A stretch of DNA of 64,000 nucleotides from Bog-756 sp963769765 (GCA_963769765.1 CAVYNA010000005.1:124001-188000); one strand, 5' to 3'; positions 18,206-26,889 are shown, numbered from the stretch's first letter. Numbers and translations: made by a program. Notes: generated by a model not told the origin, from the sequence alone.

Positions 18206-19006
18206 TCAGGCCCGGCAGCGGATCTCGCCGTGGAGCACGGCGAACCAGCCGTCCGCGGACGCCGCCCAACGTCGCCAACCCGCGGCGAAGCGCTCGAGCT
18301 CGTCGCTCCCCGCGAGTCCGTGCGCCACCAGCTGGTCGGCGAGGGACGAGTGGGTGAAGCGGTCCGCCCAGAGCCCACCCCACCAGGCACGCTCCTCCGG
18401 GGTGGCGAAGCACCAGGCGGAGGCGGACGCCACGACGGAGGTGAAGCCGGCTGCATGGGCCCAGTGCAACAAGAGGCGCCCGGCGTCCCAGTTGGCCCCG
18501 TTGATCCGGGTGAGTGCACCGTAGGCCGCGATCGCCCGGCTCAGGTCGTCGTCGCCAGGAAAGAAGGTCATGGTCGGGTAGTCCGAGTCGCGCGCGGCAA
18601 CGGTGCCGCCGGGCGCGCAGACCCGACCCATCTCGACGAGTGCCGCCACCGGATCGCGGAGGTGCTGGAGGACCTGGTGGGCGTGGACCACGTCGAAGCG
18701 GTCGTCCTCGAAGGGCAGCCGGTAGATGTCGGCGACCTCGAAGCGGACGTCGACGCCCGCGGCGGCCGCCTCGGCCGTCGCCTCGCCGATCACCTGGGAC
18801 GAGGCGTCGACCCCGACCACCGGACCCGGCGACACCCGGCGCGCCAGGTCGACGGTGATGGTCCCGGGCCCGCAGCCCACGTCGAGCAGCGACATCCCCG
18901 GACGCAACGTGGGGAGGAGGTAGGACGCCGAGTTGTCCACGTTCCGCCACCGGTGCGAACGCAGGACGCTCTCGTGGTGCCCGTGGGTGTAGCGCTCCTC
19001 CGGCAT
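18206..19006 (-). CDS. SAM-dependent methyltransferase, class I
   Basis: 266 residues, ATG at 19006. SAM-binding motif LLDVGCGPGTITVDLA is followed by VVGVDAS and the motif II region FDVVHAHQVLQHLRDP typical of UbiE/methyltransferase-11 domains. Tryptophan-rich C-terminal half may form the substrate lid. It is separated by 11 bases from the NUDIX gene upstream and probably shares its transcript. Substrate unknown. Confidence 0.88.
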   Translation of the reverse strand: MPEERYTHGHHESVLRSHRWRNVDNSASYLLPTLRPGMSLLDVGCGPGTITVDLARRVSPGPVVGVDASSQVIGEATAEAAAAGVDVRFEVADIYRLPFEDDRFDVVHAHQVLQHLRDPVAALVEMGRVCAPGGTVAARDSDYPTMTFFPGDDDLSRAIAAYGALTRINGANWDAGRLLLHWAHAAGFTSVVASASAWCFATPEERAWWGGLWADRFTHSSLADQLVAHGLAGSDELERFAAGWRRWAASADGWFAVLHGEIRCRA

Positions 19007-19017
19007 CGACCGGTCCC

Positions 19018-19527
19018 CTACGCGGACACGCCCGCGACCGGGCGCCCGTCCTCGAGGTACACGGTGCCCGAGGCGCCGAGCCCGTGGCCGACGCGGCGCC
19101 CGACCGGTCCCGAGAGGAGGCCGGCGGCCTCCTCGGGTGCGGCCCAGCGGTAGGCCGCGATCTCGGTCTCTTGGAGCACGATGCGGTACCCACCGTTCGT
19201 GTCGACGCTGCCGCAGTCGAAGAGGAACCGGAGCCCGCCGGGACGCCCCGTCCGGGGCCGCAGGAAGTCGACGCAGACCAGCCTGCCCCCGTGCACCTCG
19301 AGGCCGGTCTCTTCGGCGACCTCTCGCCGGCAGGCCTCCCACGGCGTCTCGCCGTCGGCCTCCATCTGGCCGCCCGGCACCGTCCACCCCGACTTGTAGG
19401 TCGGTTTCAGGATCAGGATCCGTCCGTCGCCGTCACCGATGAGGGCGCCTGCCGACGCGGGGATCCTCGGGAGGTCGAAGGCGAGCACTGCCCAATCATC
19501 ACCGAAACGCGAGACCCGGGGTGGCAC
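19018..19527 (-). CDS. NUDIX hydrolase
   Basis: 169 residues from the GTG at 19527; a later GTG at 19488 is an alternative. The NUDIX box is GGQMEADGETPWEACRREV followed by AEETGLEV; it has one extra residue between the Gly pair and the first Glu compared with the canonical GX5E spacing. These enzymes cleave nucleoside diphosphates linked to another moiety. The chosen start leaves only nine bases to the divergent gene at 19537. Confidence 0.85.
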   Translation of the reverse strand: MPPRVSRFGDDWAVLAFDLPRIPASAGALIGDGDGRILILKPTYKSGWTVPGGQMEADGETPWEACRREVAEETGLEVHGGRLVCVDFLRPRTGRPGGLRFLFDCGSVDTNGGYRIVLQETEIAAYRWAAPEEAAGLLSGPVGRRVGHGLGASGTVYLEDGRPVAGVSA

Positions 19528-19536
19528 GATCTTTCC

Positions 19537-20028
19537 ATGTCGACCTTGTTCACCCACGAACAGCACCCCTACATCGCGAAGCGTGCGATCGCCGGTCCGG
19601 TCAAGGTCCAGGACCAGCGGAGGACCGACACCGCCTGGCACCGGGTCAATGCCGCGATCGGGCTCAAGATCACCCTGCTGGTCGGGACCATGCTCTGCGG
19701 CTACATCTTCGCGGCGATCGCGCTCCTCAGCCTTCCGTCCGCGATCACCTCCCACAGTCTCACGATCATCATCGCCTGGGTGTCGTCCAACTTCCTCCAG
19801 CTGGTGCTGCTGCCGATCATCATCGTCGGCCAGAACATCCAGGCCAAGGCCGCCGACAAGCGGTCCGAGGCCACCTACAACGACGCCGACGCGGTCCTCC
19901 ACGAGGCCCTGCAGATCCAAAAGCACCTCGAGGCCCAGGACCAGGCGATCGAGCGGATCCTCGTTTCGATCGGCGGCACGGTCACGCCGCCTCCGACTCC
20001 GCCTCCGCCTTCGCCGCCGGCGTCCTGA
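19537..20028 (+). CDS. Small actinobacterial membrane protein, DUF1003-like
   Basis: 163 residues. Two transmembrane segments (about 45-70 and 80-105) are followed by a conserved VGQNIQAKAADKRSEATYND stretch, a predicted helical region, and a Pro-rich end. The pattern of helix pair followed by GQN and a charged helix resembles DUF1003-type proteins. Function unknown. The ATG lies nine bases from the divergent NUDIX start, and no ribosome site is evident, so a leaderless transcript is possible. Confidence 0.75.
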   Translation: MSTLFTHEQHPYIAKRAIAGPVKVQDQRRTDTAWHRVNAAIGLKITLLVGTMLCGYIFAAIALLSLPSAITSHSLTIIIAWVSSNFLQLVLLPIIIVGQNIQAKAADKRSEATYNDADAVLHEALQIQKHLEAQDQAIERILVSIGGTVTPPPTPPPPSPPAS

Positions 20029-20049
20029 GCGGCCCGCCGTCCGAGTCGA

Positions 20050-21441
20050 TCAGACCCTGGCCATGTTGTCGAAGCGCGCGTGGTTGCCGATGAAGGCGAG
20101 GCGGACCGAGCCGGTCGGCCCGTTCCGGTGCTTCGCGACGATGATCTCCGCACTGCCCTGGCTCTCCGTCGACTCGGGGTTGTAGAGCTCGTCGCGGTAG
20201 ATGAAGAGCACGACGTCGGAGTCCTGTTCGATCGAACCGGACTCCCGCAGGTCGGCGAGCATCGGGCGCTTGTCCTGTCGCATCTCGAGCCCGCGGCTGA
20301 GCTGCGAGAGGGCGACGACGGGAACCTTCAGCTCACGGGCCAGGATCTTGAGGCCACGACTGATCTCCGAGACCTCGACCTGGCGGTTCTCCGCGTTGTT
20401 CCGACCGGTCATCAGCTGGAGATAGTCGACGACCACCAAGCCGAGTCCCTCGCGGCTCTTCAGTCGGCGGGCACGTGCCCGGATGTCCATCACCGTGAGC
20501 CTCGGGTTCTCGTCGATGAAGATCGGGGCTTCGCTCATCCGGCTGATCGCATGGCCGATCTTCGGCCAGTCCGTGTCGCGGAGCTTGCCGGTGCGCATGC
20601 GGTTGGCGTCCACCCGCGCTTCCGAGCTCAACAGGCGTTGGGTGAGCTCGAGGTGGCTCATCTCGAGCGAGAATAGGAGCACCGGCTGGTTGAGCCGGAC
20701 CCCGGCGTGGGCCACCAATCCAAGCGCGAAGCTCGTCTTCCCCATGGCCGGGCGGGCGCCGACCACGATGAGATTGGACGGCTGAAGTCCGGCGAGGACC
20801 TCGTCGAGATCGGTGTAGCCAGTCGCGAGACCGGTCACGGACTCGCCCCGGCTGTAGAGCTGCTCGAGATGGTCGAGGCTCTCCCCGAGCAGGTCCCGCA
20901 ACGGGGTCATGGTATCCACGACCCGGCGCTGCGCCACGTCGAAGACGAGGCTCTCCGCCCGGTCGAGGACGCTCGTCACGTCAGTGGGGATGGAGAAGCC
21001 GAGCTCGGAGATCTCACCGGCCACCCAGACCAGGCGCCGCAGGAGCGCGAGCTCCTCGACGATCTTCGCGTAGTACTCCGCGTTCCCGATCGAGGGGGTG
21101 TTGGCCTGGAGCGAGACGAACACGGACGGGTCCCCGACGGCCTCGAGGAGCTCGCGACGGCGGAGCTCCTCGGTGACCGTCACCCAGTCGGCCGGCTCTC
21201 CGCGACTGAACAGCGAGGTAATCGCGTCGAAGATGTGGCCGTGTGAGGTCTTGTAGAAGTCCTCGGGCTTGCAGATCTCCATCGCCGTCGCGATCGCGTC
21301 CCGCGAGAGCAGCATGGCACCGAGGACCGACTCCTCGGCCTCGAGGTTGTTCGGCGGGATCCGACCGACCTGTGCTGCTCCGCTCCGCGCTCCATGGAGG
21401 TGGCGCGTGCGCGGGTCGTCGATTGCTTGAACCATGACCAC
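20050..21441 (-). CDS. dnaB: Replicative DNA helicase DnaB
   Basis: 463 residues with the DnaB N-terminal domain (PPNNLEAEESVLGAMLLS) and RecA-like helicase domain: Walker A GARPAMGKTSFAL, Walker B LVVVDYLQLM, and the later segments ALSQLSRGLEMR and KHRNGPTG. It unwinds DNA ahead of the replisome as a hexamer. There is no intein, unlike in some mycobacteria. It lies downstream of rpsF-ssb-rpsR-rplI, the order also found in Mycobacterium. Its 184-base leader has DnaA-box-like sequences. Confidence 0.97.
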   Translation of the reverse strand: MVMVQAIDDPRTRHLHGARSGAAQVGRIPPNNLEAEESVLGAMLLSRDAIATAMEICKPEDFYKTSHGHIFDAITSLFSRGEPADWVTVTEELRRRELLEAVGDPSVFVSLQANTPSIGNAEYYAKIVEELALLRRLVWVAGEISELGFSIPTDVTSVLDRAESLVFDVAQRRVVDTMTPLRDLLGESLDHLEQLYSRGESVTGLATGYTDLDEVLAGLQPSNLIVVGARPAMGKTSFALGLVAHAGVRLNQPVLLFSLEMSHLELTQRLLSSEARVDANRMRTGKLRDTDWPKIGHAISRMSEAPIFIDENPRLTVMDIRARARRLKSREGLGLVVVDYLQLMTGRNNAENRQVEVSEISRGLKILARELKVPVVALSQLSRGLEMRQDKRPMLADLRESGSIEQDSDVVLFIYRDELYNPESTESQGSAEIIVAKHRNGPTGSVRLAFIGNHARFDNMARV

Positions 21442-21507
21442 TCAACCCTCGCCGATGAGCCCTGTGGAGAGGAAGGCCTTCTTCCTGAGGAAATAGGCGC
21501 GGACGCG

Positions 21508-21527
21508 TGTGGACGACCGGTGGACAA
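21508..21527 (-). promoter_or_regulatory. DnaA-box-like pair upstream of dnaB
   Basis: On the minus strand TCGTCCACA (21516-21508) and TTGTCCACC (21527-21519) are each one base from the actinobacterial DnaA box TTGTCCACA. They lie about 70 bases before the dnaB start. DnaA control of dnaB is possible, but chance occurrence cannot be excluded. Confidence 0.4.
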
Positions 21528-21625
21528 CGCGGGCACGGCTGGGGACGTCGCGAGGCACGACGCCATCATCCCCGTGGGGTGTGACGGGCAGGTGGATGCC
21601 CGCGCGCCGACGCGCGGGCAGGAGG

Positions 21626-22072
21626 TCAGCCCTCAGGAATGACGGCGACGGTCAGCTCGAAGACGACGTCCCCGACGAGCTCGACGCGCACGTTGTGCTC
21701 GCCGATCGCCTTGATGGGCTCGTCGAGATCGATGTCCTTGCGATCGAGGACCGCGCCGGTCTGTTCTCCCACGTAGCGGACGATGTCGGCCGCCGACACC
21801 GAGCCGAAGAGCCGCTCGCCCGACGCGCGGGCGGGGATGGTGATCGCGGTCCCGACCAGTGCCCTGGCGACCGTCTCGGACGATTCGCGGTCACGCGCGT
21901 CACGGAGGTCCCGCGACCGCCGCATGGCCGCGGCCTGGCTCTCGATGCCCTCAGTCGCGACCACGGCCTTCCCTGCAGGCAGCAACAAGTTGCGGGCGAA
22001 CCCGCCGGCGACCTCGATGATGTCGCCCCGCTTTCCGACCCCGTCGACGTCGCTTCGCAAGAGGACCTTCAT
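21626..22072 (-). CDS. rplI: Ribosomal protein bL9
   Basis: 148 residues, usual size. The N-terminal RNA-binding domain MKVLLRSDVDGVGKRGDIIE with AGGFARNLLLPAGKA is diagnostic; a long helix joins it to the C-terminal domain. Part of the large subunit near the L1 stalk. The ATG overlaps the rpsR stop codon (ATGA), giving coupled synthesis in the rpsF-ssb-rpsR-rplI operon. Confidence 0.97.
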   Translation of the reverse strand: MKVLLRSDVDGVGKRGDIIEVAGGFARNLLLPAGKAVVATEGIESQAAAMRRSRDLRDARDRESSETVARALVGTAITIPARASGERLFGSVSAADIVRYVGEQTGAVLDRKDIDLDEPIKAIGEHNVRVELVGDVVFELTVAVIPEG

Positions 22073-22593
22073 TCGACCGTGCCCGACCCGCTGACCGCGG
22101 GCTCCTCGACCACGACGATCTCCTCGCCGCCTTCGAGCTCGACGACCTCGACCTCGACGACCTCGACCTCGGTCTTCTCCTCGGCCGCACTTGCGCCGGC
22201 GACGCCTGCACCGCTCGCGTCGGCGCTCGTGGTGCGCTCTTCCTCCCGCGCCCGTCGGCCGCCGCCGCCCGCGTAGCCGTCACGACCGCCGCGTCCACCG
22301 CGGCCACCCGGCCGCTCGGTCGTGGTCCGCTGCGTGTAGGGAAGGAGGACGAGCTCACGGGCCGTCTTGATGGCGATGGCGACGTCCCGCTGGTGCTGGG
22401 TGCAGTTGCCCGATACACGGCGGGCGCGGATCTTGCCGCGGTCGCTCATGTACTTGCGCAGCATGCTCACGTCCTTGTAGTCGACCCACTCGACGCGGTC
22501 CTTGCACAACGCGCACGGCTTCTTCTTGATCCGTCGCCCGGTGTCCTTCGGGGCCCGCCTGCTCGAGCCCCCCCGATCGTTGTTGCGTGCCAT
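22069..22593 (-). CDS. rpsR: Ribosomal protein bS18 with long C-terminal extension
   Basis: 174 residues, about twice the normal length. Residues 1 to about 90 are a complete S18 with a zinc-binding type CALC pair and NCTQHQRDVAIAIKTARELV. The remaining 85 residues form a Gly/Arg-rich segment and then a Val/Glu-rich acidic stretch (VEVVEVEVVELEGGEEIVVV). The extension is in the same frame and ends exactly at the ATGA overlap with rplI, so it is not an annotation error. Role of the tail is unknown. Confidence 0.93.
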   Translation of the reverse strand: MARNNDRGGSSRRAPKDTGRRIKKKPCALCKDRVEWVDYKDVSMLRKYMSDRGKIRARRVSGNCTQHQRDVAIAIKTARELVLLPYTQRTTTERPGGRGGRGGRDGYAGGGGRRAREEERTTSADASGAGVAGASAAEEKTEVEVVEVEVVELEGGEEIVVVEEPAVSGSGTVE

Positions 22594-23081
22594 CAGAACG
22601 GCTCCTCGCTGTATCCGTATCCTTGCGACTCCGCCGGACCCCGCTGGCCGCCGGACCCGCCGGAGCCGCCGGAGCCGCCGGACCCGCCGCGGCCGCCGGA
22701 GCCCTCACCGGGTCCGCGCCGCTCGTTCTTCGTGACCTGGGCCGTCGCCCAGCGGATCGACGGACCGATCTCGTCGGCCACCACCTCGATCTTCGAGCGC
22801 TTGTCCCCGTCCGGCGTTTCCCAGCTCCGCTGCTCGAGCCGGCCGGTCACGATCACCCTCGAGCCCCGTGAGAGGCTCTCCGCGGCGTTCTCCGCCATCT
22901 CCCGCCAGCAGACGACGTCGAAGAACGAGGTCGCCTCCTCCCACTCCTGGGTCTGACGGTTCTGCCAGCGGCGGTTGACCGCGAGCCCGAAGCTCGCGGT
23001 GGCCTGGCCGGTGTTGGTGAACCGCAGCTCGGGATCGCGGGTGATGTTCCCGACGATCGTCACGTTGTTCCCGTTCGCCAC
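22593..23081 (-). CDS. ssb: Single-stranded DNA-binding protein
   Basis: 162 residues. The OB fold comprises about residues 1-110 (NNVTIVGNITRDPELRFT, SFFDVVCWREMAENAAESL, GSRVIVTGRLEQRSWET). A Gly/Ser repeat linker encoded by GC-rich triplet repeats follows, ending in EEPF, a variant of the usual acidic-Pro-Phe tip that recruits partner proteins. It binds single-stranded DNA during replication and repair. Its stop overlaps the rpsR start by one base. Confidence 0.96.
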   Translation of the reverse strand: MANGNNVTIVGNITRDPELRFTNTGQATASFGLAVNRRWQNRQTQEWEEATSFFDVVCWREMAENAAESLSRGSRVIVTGRLEQRSWETPDGDKRSKIEVVADEIGPSIRWATAQVTKNERRGPGEGSGGRGGSGGSGGSGGSGGQRGPAESQGYGYSEEPF

Positions 23082-23083
23082 GA

Positions 23084-23419
23084 TCAGACCTCCCCGCTCG
23101 TGGCCGCCGCGGCCACGCGCCGACCGGCGACCTTGTCCGGCAGCCGGATCACCTTGTGACGGAGCACCTCGTCGGCGAGCACGAAGACGCGCTCCATGTC
23201 GGCGACGGCTGCCGGCTCGGCGGTCAGCTCGATGACCACGTAGTAACCCTCACGCTTGTGCTGGAGCTCGTAGGCGAAGGTCCGCCGACCCCAGCGCTCG
23301 ACCCTGCCGGGATTGCCGCCGCCCGCCCTGAGCGCGTCGAGCGCCCGGTCGAGGACGCCGTTGACCGCGGCCTCGTCGGCGGCGGTGTCGAAGATCACCA
23401 TGGTCTCGTATGGCCGCAT
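23084..23419 (-). CDS. rpsF: Ribosomal protein bS6
   Basis: 111 residues from the ATG at 23419, which follows GGGAGGTGAG. The sequence MRPYETMVIFDT, the central GRRTFAYELQHKREGYYVVI and the DEVLRHKVIRL end are typical of S6, which pairs with S18 on the 30S platform. It opens the rpsF-ssb-rpsR-rplI operon, with two bases between it and ssb. Confidence 0.96.
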   Translation of the reverse strand: MRPYETMVIFDTAADEAAVNGVLDRALDALRAGGGNPGRVERWGRRTFAYELQHKREGYYVVIELTAEPAAVADMERVFVLADEVLRHKVIRLPDKVAGRRVAAAATSGEV

Positions 23420-23540
23420 GTGCGGCTCACCTCCCTTCGGACCGGGCACGAGATCGCACCCGGGCCCCGTCGTGCGGGGCAGGTCGGAATCTGGGGGCCA
23501 CCCCTGGGCGGCCGGACAACCGGGCGAGCTTAGCCCGTGG

Positions 23541-24356
23541 TCAGTGGTAGACCTCCGCGTCGGCCGGGAAGGCGCCGCTGCGCACGTCCTCGGCGTACGC
23601 GGCGATCGCCGCGGTGGCCACGGTGGCGAGGTCCGCATAGCGCCGGACGAATTTCGGCGTCGCGGGGTTGTAGCCCAACAGGTCGTGGAAGACCAGCACC
23701 TGGCCGTCGCAGGCGGGGCCGGCCCCGATGCCGATCGTCGGGACGTCGACCTCTCTCGTGATGGCCGCCCCGACCCGCTCCGGCACCCCCTCGACCACCA
23801 GCGAGAAACAGCCGGCGGCCACGATCGCCTTGGCGTCCGCCACCAGGGCGGCGGCGGCGGCGTCGTCCTTGGCCTGCACCCGAAAGCCCCCGAGCGCGTG
23901 CACCGACTGCGGGGTGAGGCCGAGATGGCCCATCACCGGGATCTCCGCAGCGACGAGCGCCTCGATCATCGGCACCCGCTGAGCGCCGCCCTCGAGCTTG
24001 ACCGCTTGCGCACCCGCCCGGATGAGCGCCGCCCCGTTGCGCACCGTGTCGACCTGATCGAGGTGATAGCTCAGCCACGGAAGGTCGGCGACGACGAGGG
24101 CGGCAGGCCGCGCCCGGGCGACGGCCGCGGTGTGGTGGACGATGTCGTCGACAGTGACCTCGATCGTGGTCTCGTACCCCAACACGTTGTTGGCGACCGA
24201 GTCACCGACGAGGATCAGGTCCACTCCGGCCGCGTCCGCGATGCGGGCGCCGGGGGCGTCGTACGCAGTCACCATCACCAGAGGCGGATGCCCGTCCCGG
24301 CGCTTCGCGGCCCGAACCGCGGGCACGGTCAGCCCACGTTGCCGGGGGTCGGGCAT
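23541..24356 (-). CDS. panB: 3-methyl-2-oxobutanoate hydroxymethyltransferase
   Basis: 271 residues from the ATG at 24356. It makes ketopantoate, the first committed step to pantothenate and CoA. Motifs: MVTAYDAPGARIADAAGVD, LVGDSVANNVLGYE with the metal-binding Asp, VKLEGGAQRVPMIEAL, GHLGLTPQSVHALGGFRVQ and IGIGAGPACDGQVLVFHDLLG. Located upstream of the ribosomal operon on the same strand with 121 bases between; pan partners are not nearby. Confidence 0.96.
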   Translation of the reverse strand: MPDPRQRGLTVPAVRAAKRRDGHPPLVMVTAYDAPGARIADAAGVDLILVGDSVANNVLGYETTIEVTVDDIVHHTAAVARARPAALVVADLPWLSYHLDQVDTVRNGAALIRAGAQAVKLEGGAQRVPMIEALVAAEIPVMGHLGLTPQSVHALGGFRVQAKDDAAAAALVADAKAIVAAGCFSLVVEGVPERVGAAITREVDVPTIGIGAGPACDGQVLVFHDLLGYNPATPKFVRRYADLATVATAAIAAYAEDVRSGAFPADAEVYH

Positions 24357-24499
24357 GGCTGATCCTCCTCGTCGACCGTCCAGCGCCCGTGGGCTGCCGG
24401 CGGCGGCCGCGGCGTCGTGACCGCCGCGGACCTCGGATCGATCAAGCGTAGTGGCCGGACCGGCGGAGGGCCGACCGGACGAGCAGCTCAGCCAGCTGC

Positions 24500-24946
24500 T
24501 CAGCGGCCCGAGCGGCGCTCGGCCGCTCGGGCCGGCGCCGCGGCCAGCGCTTCCGCGCCGGCGGGGTACATCCGGGTCAGGTGGTTCCACGAGCAGGATG
24601 CGCAGACTTCGACGACGTAGCAGACGACCGGATCCTTGCGCCGCCAGTAGCGCGCGAGCTCGGCTTTCGAGGTGACACAGCGTCCGCCCGGCGGAAGGCG
24701 CGACCCGAAGACGAAGGTGACGTCGACGAGCGGTGCCTCCTCGCAGATCGGGCACTCCTCACCGGTCGCGCGCCCGAGGTTCTTGGCCGCGCGGAGGAGC
24801 TCGGGGTGGGCGTCGCAGACGTCGAGCCGTGAGAGGCGTCCGCGGTGGTACTCGCGGACGACGGCGTTGCGGGCGAGCAGGTACTCGACCCGTCCTCCGG
24901 TGGGGCCTGGTCGCAGGCCCACGAGCGCCCCTCGTCCGAAGCTCAC
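24500..24946 (-). CDS. DUF5318 family protein, zinc-ribbon type
   Basis: 148 residues from the GTG at 24946; an in-frame start at 25057 would add an unlikely extension. The core LSRLDVCDAHPELLRAAKNLG, the cysteine pair CPIC, the segment PLVDVTFVFG and a second pair in VEVCASCSWNHLTRMY match the actinobacterial DUF5318 family. The two CXXC pairs probably bind zinc. Mycobacterium carries a homologue in the same neighbourhood as ino1 and rpsF. Function unknown. Confidence 0.85.
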   Translation of the reverse strand: MSFGRGALVGLRPGPTGGRVEYLLARNAVVREYHRGRLSRLDVCDAHPELLRAAKNLGRATGEECPICEEAPLVDVTFVFGSRLPPGGRCVTSKAELARYWRRKDPVVCYVVEVCASCSWNHLTRMYPAGAEALAAAPARAAERRSGR

Positions 24947-25054
24947 GCGCTCAAGGGTACCGGCTGACCGTGTCAGAGGTCTCCCTCCGCGGAGTCGGCC
25001 GAACGGGCGCTCCGGACCCGACTCGACCGCGACCGTGATCCGGCAGTGTGTTGG

Positions 25055-25081
25055 CACGATATATCAACTTGATATATCGTG
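25055..25081. promoter_or_regulatory. Perfect palindromic operator before the PadR regulator
   Basis: A 13-1-13 perfect inverted repeat centred on 25068 with half-site CACGATATATCAA. It lies 32 bases before the regulator's GTG and is far more AT-rich than its surroundings. Dimeric PadR proteins bind such symmetric sites, so this is most likely the autoregulatory operator for the PadR-ino1 pair. Confidence 0.8.
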
Positions 25082-25113
25082 AAGGGTATGCAGTCGGTGA
25101 ACAGGCGGTCCGT

Positions 25114-25791
25114 GTGAGCGTGCTCGATCTCGCGATCCTGGGCCTTCTGCACGAACAGGAGCTCCACGGCTACGAGATCCGCCGCCGGTTGCGCGACGAG
25201 CTCGGGCTGTTCGCGAACATCTCCTTCGGCTCCCTCTATCCCGCACTCTCCCGGCTCGAGAAGCTCGGCGCGGTCGAGGTGACCGAGACGTCCGCACCGT
25301 CGGTCGGAGCGATACCGCTCACCGGCTCGCTGAGCGGCGAGCGGGCGGGGCTCCGCGCACGTCGGGCAGGGGCGTCCCTCGGATCGCGACGGTCGAGGAA
25401 GGTCTACCGGATCACCGAGTCGGGCCGTGTCCGCTTCGAGCAGCTGCTCGACGCGGACGAGCCGGCCGGCGGGGACGACGCCCGCAGCTTCGGTCTGCGG
25501 CTCGTGTTCGCCCGCCACCTCGCGCCCCAGGCCCGCCTCGCCCTGCTCGAGCGGCGCCGCGCCCAGCTGACCCGGCGGCTCGCGGGCGACCGGCAGCGGG
25601 CGACCCGGCGCTCGCTCGACGTCTACGCGCGCTCGCTGGTCGAGCACACCACCGAGGCCACCGAGCACGACATCGCCTGGCTCGACCGCCTCATCGAAAC
25701 CGAGCGCACGAAGCAGGCAGGAGCACGAATCAACCACCGCGATCCCCTCGACGGGGACGCCGAGACGACCATGGAGGAAACAATCGTATGA
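25114..25791 (+). CDS. PadR-family transcriptional regulator
   Basis: 225 residues from the GTG at 25114; an upstream ATG at 25048 would overlap the operator. The winged helix is VLDLAILGLLHEQELHGYEI through GSLYPALSRLEKLGAVEV. About 45 extra residues rich in Ser/Arg interrupt the wing before SRKVYRITESGRVRFEQLL. The C-terminal helical domain mediates dimerisation. The stop overlaps the ino1 start (ATGA). A PadR gene directly upstream of ino1 is also found in Mycobacterium, suggesting it controls inositol synthesis. Confidence 0.9.
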   Translation: MSVLDLAILGLLHEQELHGYEIRRRLRDELGLFANISFGSLYPALSRLEKLGAVEVTETSAPSVGAIPLTGSLSGERAGLRARRAGASLGSRRSRKVYRITESGRVRFEQLLDADEPAGGDDARSFGLRLVFARHLAPQARLALLERRRAQLTRRLAGDRQRATRRSLDVYARSLVEHTTEATEHDIAWLDRLIETERTKQAGARINHRDPLDGDAETTMEETIV

Positions 25792-26885
25792 GCACCATCC
25801 GTGTGGCCATCGCCGGTGTCGGCAACTGTGCGAGCTCGCTGGTCCAGGGAGTCGAGTACTACCAGGACGCCGATGCGGCCGACCTGGTCCCGGGCCTCAT
25901 GCACGTGGTGCTCGGCGGCTACCACGTGCGCGACCTCGAGTTCGTCGCCGCGTTCGACGTGGACGCTTCGAAGGTCGGGACCGATCTCGGCAAGGCCATC
26001 TTCGCCGGCCAGAACAACACGGTCCGCTTCGCGTCGGTCGGCGATCTCGGGGTGACCGTCCAGCGCGGTCCGACCCTCGACGGGTTCGGTCTGTACTACA
26101 AGCAGGCAGTCGAGGAGTCGCCCGCGGAGCCGATCGACGTGGCCGGCGCTCTCCGGGATGCCCGTGCGGACGTGTTGGTCAGCTACCTCCCGGTCGGCTC
26201 GGAGGACGCACAGCGCTTCTACGCGTCCGCCTGCCTCGACGCGGGGGTCGCGTTCGTCAACGCGATTCCCGTCTTCATCGCCTCCGACCCCGAGTGGGCC
26301 CGGCGGTTCCGCGACGCGGGGCTCCCGATCGTGGGCGACGACATCAAGAGCCAGGTCGGATCCACCATCGTCCACCGCATCCTCACCCGTCTCTTCGAGG
26401 ACCGCGGCCTCGCGCTCGACCACACCTATCAACTGAACGTCGGCGGCAACATGGACTTCAAGAACATGCTCGAACGCGAGCGCCTCGAGTCGAAGAAGGT
26501 CTCGAAGACCCAAGCGGTCACCAGTCAGATCGAGCACGGGACCCTGCCCTCCGACGACGTGCACATCGGCCCGTCGGACCACGTGCCCTGGCTGGCGGAC
26601 CGCAAGTGGGCCTACATCAGGATGGAGGGGCGCAACTTCGGCGACGTCCCGCTCAACCTCGAGCTCAAGCTCGAGGTCTGGGACTCGCCGAACTCGGCCG
26701 GGGTGATCATCGACGCCGTCCGGTGCGCGAAGCTCGCCCTCGACCGCGGCATCGGCGGACCGCTCGTGGGGCCCTCGGCCTACTTCATGAAGTCGCCGCC
26801 GGTGCAGTACCACGACGACCAGGCACGGATCCTCGTCGAGGAGTTCGCGGAGGGATCCGCGGGGCCGAGCTGGCCGACGGACTGA
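25788..26885 (+). CDS. ino1: Inositol-3-phosphate synthase
   Basis: 365 residues, the length of the actinobacterial form. It converts glucose 6-phosphate to inositol 3-phosphate, the entry to phosphatidylinositol and mycothiol. NAD-binding AIAGVGNCASSLVQG at the N-terminus, NAIPVFIASDPEW, the catalytic GDDIKSQVGSTIVHR stretch and LNVGGNMDFKNML are diagnostic. Coupled to the PadR regulator by a four-base overlap. It converges with pcnA. Confidence 0.97.
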   Translation: MSTIRVAIAGVGNCASSLVQGVEYYQDADAADLVPGLMHVVLGGYHVRDLEFVAAFDVDASKVGTDLGKAIFAGQNNTVRFASVGDLGVTVQRGPTLDGFGLYYKQAVEESPAEPIDVAGALRDARADVLVSYLPVGSEDAQRFYASACLDAGVAFVNAIPVFIASDPEWARRFRDAGLPIVGDDIKSQVGSTIVHRILTRLFEDRGLALDHTYQLNVGGNMDFKNMLERERLESKKVSKTQAVTSQIEHGTLPSDDVHIGPSDHVPWLADRKWAYIRMEGRNFGDVPLNLELKLEVWDSPNSAGVIIDAVRCAKLALDRGIGGPLVGPSAYFMKSPPVQYHDDQARILVEEFAEGSAGPSWPTD

Positions 26886-26889
26886 CCCT

